From contig JAYPDM010000004.1 in assembly GCA_038125265.1 (NCBI GenBank), positions 1 to 64,000 of the forward strand: 64,000 nt of DNA, in the 5' to 3' direction. The translations under genes and the position numbers were made by a program. The notes beneath the pieces were generated by a model. It was not told the origin of the DNA and did no database searches. It saw nothing but the letters and a program-made list of their open reading frames with translations. This DNA comes from JAURFX01 sp038125265 (GTDB lineage: Bacteria > Pseudomonadota > Gammaproteobacteria > Steroidobacterales > Rariloculaceae). Shown here piece after piece: positions 58,526 through 64,000 of the stretch. How positions within the stretch are numbered: the first letter of the stretch is position 1; each line of letters starts with the position of its first letter.

Positions 58526-58814
58526 TTTTTTTCCTAATTAAAACCTTTTCGTACCCACCATTTCCATTTATCAAATAACGCGAAACTCTGCCAATGGTTG
58601 TAATTGATACACCCGTAAGTTTGTTTATCTCGCGATAGCTAAGTCCTTCATTGAGTAATTTAGCAACATCCCAACGGTCAGAAATTGAATCGATTTCATT
58701 GGGTGTAAATAAATCTGAAATCAGTAATTCTAATTCTTTAAAACTCAAATCATTAAGCGCACTTGCAATGTTGCTGACCTTCTCTTTTACATTAATTTTT
58801 CTTTTTGTTTTCAT
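58515..58814 (-). CDS. TrpR-like (YerC/YecD-type) regulator heading the his operon
   Basis: A 99-residue all-helical DNA-binding protein. The segment DLFTPNEIDSISDRWDVAKL followed by NEGLSYREINKLTGVSITTI and GRVSRYLINGNGGYEKVL closely fits the TrpR superfamily branch known as YerC/YecD, which carries a helix-turn-helix like TrpR. It is the first gene of the his operon, overlaps hisG, and has a 34-base inverted repeat directly before its start codon. The simple reading is a histidine-responsive autoregulator of the his genes; related TrpR-like proteins have been proposed as his regulators in Firmicutes. No Shine-Dalgarno precedes the ATG. Ligand is unproven. Confidence 0.88.
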   Translation of the reverse strand: MKTKRKINVKEKVSNIASALNDLSFKELELLISDLFTPNEIDSISDRWDVAKLLNEGLSYREINKLTGVSITTIGRVSRYLINGNGGYEKVLIRKKNGK

Positions 58815-58848
58815 GTGCTAGTGTAGTAGTGTGATAGTACAATAGCAC
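58815..58848. promoter_or_regulatory. 34-bp inverted repeat directly before the TrpR-like gene (candidate his operator)
   Basis: GTGCTA at 58815-58820 is mirrored by TAGCAC at 58843-58848, and inner bases TGTA and TA also mirror, giving about 12 of 16 matching positions per arm. The element abuts the ATG (58814) and covers the predicted -10, so a bound repressor would block transcription. It replaces the ribosome-binding region. The CTA-rich arms recall TrpR operators (CTAG cores). Confidence 0.6.
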
Positions 58849-58866
58849 AAAGCCAGGAAGATGCAA
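58839..58866 (-). promoter_or_regulatory. Candidate his operon promoter
   Basis: TTGCAT (58866-58861) and TATTGT (58844-58839) on the minus strand are 16 bases apart. The start site would fall near 58832, leaving a leader of under 20 bases inside the inverted repeat. Confidence 0.45.
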
Positions 58867-58893
58867 GTTATATTAAATATTTAATAAAACTTG
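58864..58893. repeat. 30-bp near-perfect inverted repeat spanning the leuB stop codon
   Basis: CAAGTTATATTAAAT (58864-58878) and ATTTAATAAAACTTG (58879-58893) are reverse complements at 14 of 15 positions with no loop. It holds the leuB stop codon and partly overlaps the -35 of the his promoter. It may be an RNA hairpin ending the leu transcript or a DNA site. There is no T-run as in a standard terminator. Confidence 0.65.
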
Positions 58894-59940
58894 ATCAGTA
58901 AATTGACTTGATTTTAGTGGTTTCTGATCGTTTGATCTTGCTATATCGACAGTACGATGGCCCTGAGTGATAGCTTGTGCTACAGCATTTCTAATGTCCT
59001 GAGCTGCATCAATATATTCAAATGAATAGTCAAGCATCATTGCAACGCTGAGTATAGAAGCAATAGGATTAGCAATATCCTTACCTACAATATCTGGAGC
59101 AGAACCATGAATGGGCTCATAAATGCCATTTTTGGACTCATTTAACGAAGCAGAGGGCAATAGTCCCATTGATCCTGAAAGTACGGAGGTTTCATCTGAA
59201 AGAATATCACCAAACATGTTATCCATTACAAGCACATCAAAATAACTAGGTTTGGTAATTAGGTGCATCGTTGCTGCATCAATGTACATATGCTCTAAAT
59301 CAAGGTCAGGAAATTCTTGACGAATTAATTTTTCGCAAGTATTTCTCCAAAGTCTAGAGGTATCTAGAACATTATGTTTATCAACCGACGTAAGTTTTTT
59401 TCTTCTGTTATTTGCTAGGTTTGCAGCAAAGCGAATGATTCTCTCGATCTCATCCTTTTTATATTCGCAGGTATCATAGGCATAATCATCAATGGTATCT
59501 CGCTTCCCAAAATAAATGCCTCCAAGTAATTCCCTAACCACTACTAAATCAGTATTAGATACTATTTCATTTTTTATTGGAGATGCGTCAGCCAGCTCAG
59601 GGTAAACGATTACAGGTCTAATGTTTGCATACAAACCTAAAGCCTTTCTGATTCCTAATAAGCCTTGCTCTGGTCTATGCTTGACCTCAATATGATCCCA
59701 TTTAGGGCCTCCTACGGCACCCAGCAGAACTGCATCGGCGCTGACACATGATTCAACAGTTTTATCTGGGAGTGGAGTGCCTACAGAATCGTATGCAATC
59801 CCTCCAATTAGGCATTCTTCATATGCAAATGAGTAACCATATTTTGCGCTGACTTTTTCAAGCACCCTTACACCTTGGTGCAGAACATCTGGGCCAATGC
59901 CATCACCGGGCATTAATACTATTTTATGTTCACTTGCCAT
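58873..59940 (-). CDS. leuB: 3-isopropylmalate dehydrogenase
   Basis: LeuB oxidatively decarboxylates 3-isopropylmalate in leucine synthesis. I start at ATG 59940 (MASEHKIVLMPGDGIGPDVL), matching the E. coli N-terminus; an ATG six codons upstream is possible. Motifs: AVLLGAVGGPKWDH, RPEQGLLGIRKALGLYANIR with substrate Arg residues, RELLGGIYFGKRDTI, DKHNVLDTSRLWR, and NMFGDILSDETSVLSGSMG with the Mg-binding Asp residues, then YEPIHGSAPDIVGK. The product is 355 residues. It overlaps leuD by 11 bases and is the last gene of the leu operon. Confidence 0.95.
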   Translation of the reverse strand: MASEHKIVLMPGDGIGPDVLHQGVRVLEKVSAKYGYSFAYEECLIGGIAYDSVGTPLPDKTVESCVSADAVLLGAVGGPKWDHIEVKHRPEQGLLGIRKALGLYANIRPVIVYPELADASPIKNEIVSNTDLVVVRELLGGIYFGKRDTIDDYAYDTCEYKKDEIERIIRFAANLANNRRKKLTSVDKHNVLDTSRLWRNTCEKLIRQEFPDLDLEHMYIDAATMHLITKPSYFDVLVMDNMFGDILSDETSVLSGSMGLLPSASLNESKNGIYEPIHGSAPDIVGKDIANPIASILSVAMMLDYSFEYIDAAQDIRNAVAQAITQGHRTVDIARSNDQKPLKSSQFTDQVLLNI

Positions 59941-60508
59941 GTTTTGACTCAAAGTCATGAATTAAGTCAATTTCATTTTGCAAAAAACCTAGTTGATCTA
60001 CACCATTAAGTAAGCAAAATTTTGCAAAAGGTTCAATCTCAAAATGGACCTTATCATAATCCTTAATAGATAGAGTTTGTGCTTCTATATCAATTGCTAT
60101 CTCAACACCAGAATTTTCAAGAAGGTATTTATGCAATTCATGATTAACAACAATAGGAATAAATCCATTTTTTAAGGCATTGTTAAAGAATATATCTGCA
60201 ATCTCAGTGCTTATGACTGCTTTAAAACCAAAATCAACAAGCGCCCATGGCGCATGCTCCCTGGATGAACCACAGCCAAAATTATTGCCGGTAACAAGTA
60301 TTTGATGTGTTGTTGGATCAATTTGATTAATAATGAAATCCTCGATCAGATTGCCCGCATCATCGTATCGCCAGCTTGAAAAAAGATATTTGCCCAGACC
60401 ATCCTTTGTGGTGGTTGTTAAGAACTTTGCTGGGATAATTTGATCCGTATCAATATCAGACAAGGGCAGGGAAACAGTTTTTGAATTAATATGAGATATT
60501 TTTTCCAT
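59930..60508 (-). CDS. leuD: 3-isopropylmalate dehydratase small subunit
   Basis: LeuD pairs with LeuC to isomerise isopropylmalate. The 192-residue swivelling-domain protein has LPLSDIDTDQIIPAKFL at residue 15-30 and the diagnostic TGNNFGCGSSREHAPWAL near 72-90, then IFFNNALKNGFIPIVV. Length fits the long proteobacterial form (about 200). It lies 7 bases after leuC. Confidence 0.96.
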   Translation of the reverse strand: MEKISHINSKTVSLPLSDIDTDQIIPAKFLTTTTKDGLGKYLFSSWRYDDAGNLIEDFIINQIDPTTHQILVTGNNFGCGSSREHAPWALVDFGFKAVISTEIADIFFNNALKNGFIPIVVNHELHKYLLENSGVEIAIDIEAQTLSIKDYDKVHFEIEPFAKFCLLNGVDQLGFLQNEIDLIHDFESKHGK

Positions 60509-60515
60509 AGATCAC

Positions 60516-61910
60516 CTAAATGAATTGTCGAGGATCAGCCACATGACCCATGATCGCAGAGGCCGTTGCTGTAATAGGGCTAGCTAATACTGTTCTTGCT
60601 TTAGATCCCTGTCTTCCCTCAAAATTTCGATTGCTAGTACTTACTGCCAATCCACCCTCAGGAACAAAATCTCCGTTCATCGCAATACACATCGAGCACC
60701 CTGGCTCTCTCCACTCCGCACCGGCCTCAATAAAAATTTTATCTAAGCCAATCGCTTCAGCCTTATCTTTTATGGACTGTGAACCAGGAACAACTAACAT
60801 TCTTACGGAAGGATTTACTTTTTTTCCTTTTAATAATTTTGCTGATTCCTCTAGGTCAGACAACCTGCCATTTGTGCAACTACCAATAAATACAACATCT
60901 ACCTTTTCTCCTTGTAGAGAAGCATTGGATTCAAGGTGCATATATTTCAATGCTTTTGATGCTGAATCATTTTTGGCTGAGGGGATGGTACTATCAATTG
61001 AGACAACCATTCCTGGGTTTGTACCATAGGTAACCATAGGAGAAAGATTAGAAACATCAATGGATAGTTCTCTATCAAAAGTTGCATTCTCATCAGAGGG
61101 TAGGGAATTCCAATAATTAATTGCTTCATCCCAGTCTTTACCTTTAGGTGATAGGGGTTTATCGGCAAGATATTCAAAGGTGGTGTCGTCAGGGGCAATC
61201 ACACCTGCTCTTGCACCGGCTTCAATGGTCATATTACAGACAGTCATACGCTCTTCCATGGATAAGGATCGAATTGCAGATCCTCGATACTCGATTGCAT
61301 ATCCAGTACCTCCATCGACACCGATCTCTCCAATGACTCTCAAGATAATATCTTTTGCTGACGCACCCTTAGGTAATACTCCATCTAAATTAATGGCAAA
61401 AGTTTTAGGTTTTCTTTGCAACATACACTGAGTGGCTAACACATGGCCAACTTCAGTTGTACCAATCCCAAATGCCAACGCACCAAATGCACCATGAGTG
61501 CTTGTATGTGAATCTCCGCAAACTATGGTTTTTCCAGGTTGAGTAATACCAAGCTCTGGTCCGATAATATGAACAATTCCTCTGTCAGGACTATCAAATG
61601 TTTTTAAATCAATCCCAAAGTCTTTGCAGTTTTGAATAATTTGTTTTAATTGCTTAACTGGTGCTTCATCCGCAATCTGCTCAAGCTCTTGCATTGTTTT
61701 AAACGGTAATGTTGGGATCGAATGATCCATGGTTGCAAGAGTTAAATCTGGGCGTCTTACTTTTAGGTTATTATCTCTTAACATGCTAAATGCTTGTGGC
61801 GATGTAACCTCATGAATAAGATGAAGATCAATAAAAATTATTGCTGGCGTTTCATCGGTTTCGGGTTTTACCACATGGGCATCCCATAATTTATCAATTA
61901 TTGAATTCAT
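60516..61910 (-). CDS. leuC: 3-isopropylmalate dehydratase large subunit
   Basis: LeuC carries the 4Fe-4S cluster. I use ATG 61910, preceded by GGAG with a 6-base spacer; a TTG 18 bases upstream would overlap ilvE. The 464-residue product has IIDKLWDAHVVKPE, CGDSHTSTHGAFGALAFGIG, VFIGSCTNGRLSDLEE (first Cys ligand) and the EPGCSMCIAMN pair of Cys ligands, then STSNRNFEGRQGSKARTVLA. E. coli LeuC is 466 residues. Its position between ilvE and leuD is consistent with a single branched-chain amino acid operon. Confidence 0.96.
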   Translation of the reverse strand: MNSIIDKLWDAHVVKPETDETPAIIFIDLHLIHEVTSPQAFSMLRDNNLKVRRPDLTLATMDHSIPTLPFKTMQELEQIADEAPVKQLKQIIQNCKDFGIDLKTFDSPDRGIVHIIGPELGITQPGKTIVCGDSHTSTHGAFGALAFGIGTTEVGHVLATQCMLQRKPKTFAINLDGVLPKGASAKDIILRVIGEIGVDGGTGYAIEYRGSAIRSLSMEERMTVCNMTIEAGARAGVIAPDDTTFEYLADKPLSPKGKDWDEAINYWNSLPSDENATFDRELSIDVSNLSPMVTYGTNPGMVVSIDSTIPSAKNDSASKALKYMHLESNASLQGEKVDVVFIGSCTNGRLSDLEESAKLLKGKKVNPSVRMLVVPGSQSIKDKAEAIGLDKIFIEAGAEWREPGCSMCIAMNGDFVPEGGLAVSTSNRNFEGRQGSKARTVLASPITATASAIMGHVADPRQFI

Positions 61911-61924
61911 TGATTTCTCCAGTA

Positions 61925-62848
61925 TCAATCAATCGGTTCCAGCCAGTTCCAGATATCAGCGGTTTCGCCGTTAAATAATCCAAAAAAGGTGGACTGAATC
62001 TTTTCAGTAATAGGTCCTCTTCCTCCCGAACCTACTTCGTAGTTATCTATGCTTTTAACCGGGGTAATTTCCACAGCTGTTCCTGTCAAGAATACTTCGT
62101 CAGCTATATAAAGCATCTCTCTTGGGATATTTTGTTGATGAACATTAATCCCTAAATGATCTGCAATCTTTAAAACTGTATCTCTGGTTAAACCATTTAA
62201 AATTCCGCTAGAAACAGGCGGAGTATAAATTTCGTTCTCATGGACCACAAAAATATTTTCACCTGCACCCTCGCTTACGTATCCTTCTGTATTTAATGCA
62301 AGACCCTCTGAATAGCCCCTTTGTCTTGCTTCCATAGTTATCAAGCTGCTGGATAAGTAATTTCCTCCGGCTTTAGCAAGCGCAGGTATCGTATTTGGTG
62401 CGACTCGGTTCCAAGAAGAAATGCATACATCAACACCATTTTTTAAGGCATTATCACCCAAGTAGGTTCCCCATTCCCAAGCAGCAATCGCCGCTTCTGC
62501 TGGTTTGTCCATCATTCCTGCAACTCCCATTTCTCCATATCCTTTGAAAAATACAGGTCTAATATAGGCGCCTTTATCTAGATCATTTTTTTTAACGACT
62601 TCTATACATGCAGATTTAACTTCTTCAAGAGAGTAGGGCATCGCAATATGATAAATCTTGGCTGAATTAAATAACCGTTTAATGTGATCGGTAAAACGGA
62701 ATATGACACCGCCATCCTTGGTATCATATACTCTCATGCCTTCAAATACAGAAGACCCATAGTGAAGGGCATGTGTTAGCACATGAACTTTTGCGTCTTG
62801 CCATGCAACTAATTTGCCGTTTTGCCAAATATATTTAGTTTCTTTCAT
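61925..62848 (-). CDS. ilvE: Branched-chain amino acid aminotransferase
   Basis: IlvE transaminates the keto acids of Leu, Ile and Val. The 307-residue class IV aminotransferase has KYIWQNGKLVAWQDAKVHVL at the start, HALHYGSSVFEGMRVYDT, YIRPVFFKGYGEMG, the PLP Lys in LAKAGGNYLSSSLITMEARQ near residue 155, and NTEGYVSEGAGENIFVVHEN. The C-terminal EVFLTGTAVEITPVKSIDN is typical. It sits between leuA (2 bases apart) and leuC, so leucine synthesis and its final transamination are co-expressed. Confidence 0.96.
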   Translation of the reverse strand: MKETKYIWQNGKLVAWQDAKVHVLTHALHYGSSVFEGMRVYDTKDGGVIFRFTDHIKRLFNSAKIYHIAMPYSLEEVKSACIEVVKKNDLDKGAYIRPVFFKGYGEMGVAGMMDKPAEAAIAAWEWGTYLGDNALKNGVDVCISSWNRVAPNTIPALAKAGGNYLSSSLITMEARQRGYSEGLALNTEGYVSEGAGENIFVVHENEIYTPPVSSGILNGLTRDTVLKIADHLGINVHQQNIPREMLYIADEVFLTGTAVEITPVKSIDNYEVGSGGRGPITEKIQSTFFGLFNGETADIWNWLEPID

Positions 62849-62850
62849 AG

Positions 62851-64000
62851 TTAAATTAGATTTTGTGGAATTTCTAAACCAATATTCTTTGAGTCTGACT
62901 TAAATGACAACATATTTATTACATCTATGTATGCCAATGCTGATGACTCTACTATATCTGTACTCACTCCATGTCCACGATAGTTTTTGCCATCATAGGT
63001 AACAGTTATAATGACCTCACCTTGGGCATCATCCCCTTTAGATACACTTTTAATATCAAACTTAATTAGCTTTAGTTCAATCTTCGAGAGGGTTGAAAGG
63101 CATTTAAAAGTTGCCTCAACAGGACCATCACCATCACAAGAGGTGCTTAATTCGCCATTTTCATGGTGCATTAATGTTACGTTAGCACTAGCAGGAGTAC
63201 CTTTTTTAGTTTTGACTTCCAAATCTAATAATGACCAAGGTCCTGCGGTTGTTTTGTCAGAAGACAAAATAATTGCTTCAATATCTCCATCAGAGATTTC
63301 CTTTTTTTTATCTGCAATAATCTTGAATTCTTGAAATGCCGATTCAAGCTTTGCTTCATCCACATTAAAACCAAGTTCTGTGACTCGCTGATTAAATGCA
63401 TGTCTCCCACTGTGCTTACCAAGCACTAAGTTAGATTTTGAAAGCCCTACATCTTCAGGCTTCATAATTTCATACGTTGCAGAATTCTGAAGCATGCCAT
63501 GCTGATGTATACCAGCCTCATGAGCGAACGCATTTTCACCGACGATCGCTTTATTTCGGGGAGGGTACATACCCGTAATGTTTGAAACAAGACGACTCGT
63601 TGGATAAAGCTTATTAGTCGTCACATTAGTTTTAATACCGTAATGGTTATATCGAGTTTCTAATGCCATCACTACCTCTTCTAAAGAACAATTTCCTGCT
63701 CTCTCTCCAATGCCATTAATGGTGCATTCAACTTGCCTAGCTCCAGCTGATACTGCAGAAAGACTGTTAGCAACAGCCATTCCCAAGTCATCATGACAAT
63801 GAACGCTCAAGGTTACTTCAGGGTGATCTTTAATTGTAGTCTTTAAATGAGAAAAAACTTGATAAAACTCTTGTGGGGTTGTGTATCCAACTGTATCAGG
63901 AACATTAATAATCGTTGCACCGGCATTGATTGCAGCTAAAACGACTTCTGATAAAAATTCCAATTCAGTTCGTGAGGCATCTTCTGGTGAAAATTCAATT
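62851..64000 (-). CDS. leuA: 2-isopropylmalate synthase, N-terminus beyond the window
   Basis: LeuA condenses acetyl-CoA with ketoisovalerate, the committed leucine step. The open frame continues to the right edge (FSPEDASRTELEFLSEVV at the boundary), so roughly the first 130 residues are missing. Present are INVPDTVGYTTPQEFYQVF, SVHCHDDLGMAVANSLSAVS with metal-binding His residues, CTINGIGERAGNCSLEEVV, and GENAFAHEAGIHQHGML. The C-terminal LeuA dimer/allosteric domain (about the last 130 residues, GDGPVEATFKCL) is complete. The leucine leader, if any, lies outside the window. Confidence 0.96.
   Translation of the reverse strand, partial: IEFSPEDASRTELEFLSEVVLAAINAGATIINVPDTVGYTTPQEFYQVFSHLKTTIKDHPEVTLSVHCHDDLGMAVANSLSAVSAGARQVECTINGIGERAGNCSLEEVVMALETRYNHYGIKTNVTTNKLYPTSRLVSNITGMYPPRNKAIVGENAFAHEAGIHQHGMLQNSATYEIMKPEDVGLSKSNLVLGKHSGRHAFNQRVTELGFNVDEAKLESAFQEFKIIADKKKEISDGDIEAIILSSDKTTAGPWSLLDLEVKTKKGTPASANVTLMHHENGELSTSCDGDGPVEATFKCLSTLSKIELKLIKFDIKSVSKGDDAQGEVIITVTYDGKNYRGHGVSTDIVESSALAYIDVINMLSFKSDSKNIGLEIPQNLI

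Noticed and set aside
60550..61029. Plus-strand open frame of 159 codons inside leuC
   Set aside because: Antisense of a fully conserved leuC segment with no domain signal.
1..64000. CRISPR arrays, insertion sequences, prophage or integrase-attachment sites
   Set aside because: No spaced direct repeats, transposase-like or integrase-like proteins, or tRNA-end duplications were seen. The only tandem repeat is the coding array in dksA.

Overview
The window is an AT-rich, densely packed stretch of a gammaproteobacterial chromosome. Gene order is typical of that class: rimP-nusA-infB-rbfA-truB-rpsO-pnp, smc-(zipA-like)-ligA, ubiG-gph-yciK, gyrA-serC-...-aroA-cmk-rpsA-ihfB-lapB, and infC-rpmI-rplT-pheS-pheT-ihfA-merR-tRNA-Pro. 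Low GC by eye, many overlapping genes, almost no intergenic DNA, SMC/ScpAB rather than MukBEF, and PQQ-type secreted enzymes suggest a streamlined marine lineage such as SAR86 or a relative. That placement is inference; no database was searched. Three runs of exactly 100 N (13706-13805, 13890-13989, 40901-41000) look like scaffolding gaps, so this is probably a draft genome.

Region by region. 1-4944: a plus-strand accessory operon of exported proteins (dienelactone-hydrolase-like fragment, DUF1080 lipoprotein, two paralogous secreted proteins flanking a DUF6152-like protein, and a PQQ-dependent dehydrogenase), closed by a strong terminator. 4950-12978: nus/translation operon. 12982-14537 (minus): dksA with a very long Lys/Ala-repeat N-terminal tail, and queF. 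14617-20658: smc, zipA-like, ligA. 20655-22238 (minus): parvulin lipoprotein, bolA-like, yciB. 22300-24413: scpA, scpB, rluB. 24392-27701 (minus): yciK-like SDR, rmuC, gph, ubiG. 27844-38585: gyrA, serC, serA, pheA, aroA, cmk, rpsA, ihfB, lapB. 38574-40815 (minus): tRNA-Asn, a DUF6152 fusion protein and a CaiB-type CoA-transferase. 40860-51847: uvrB, tRNA-Val, infC, rpmI, rplT, pheST, ihfA, merR, tRNA-Pro, ilvD and a lysC-lysA fusion. 51844-58814 (minus): a his operon headed by a TrpR-like regulator. 58873-64000 (minus): leuA-ilvE-leuC-leuD-leuB, with leuA running off the right edge.

How the genes fit together: most of the window is core information processing (transcription elongation, initiation factors, ribosomal proteins, Phe-tRNA synthetase, IHF, gyrase, SMC) and amino-acid synthesis (Ser, Phe/chorismate, Ile/Val/Leu, Lys, His). 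The novelty lies in two places. First, a periplasmic protein set: DUF6152-like and 'GxW' proteins are separate neighbours in the PQQ operon but fused in one polypeptide at 39730-40728, and both DUF6152 proteins would begin with His-His after signal peptide cleavage. Second, translation and regulation: infC, hisF and ubiG appear to start with AUA, AUA and AUU behind good Shine-Dalgarno sequences; PheT lacks its OB-fold domain; DksA has a repeat tail and a CxxT/CxxA finger; and two ORFs start 8-11 nt after tRNA 3' ends without a Shine-Dalgarno.
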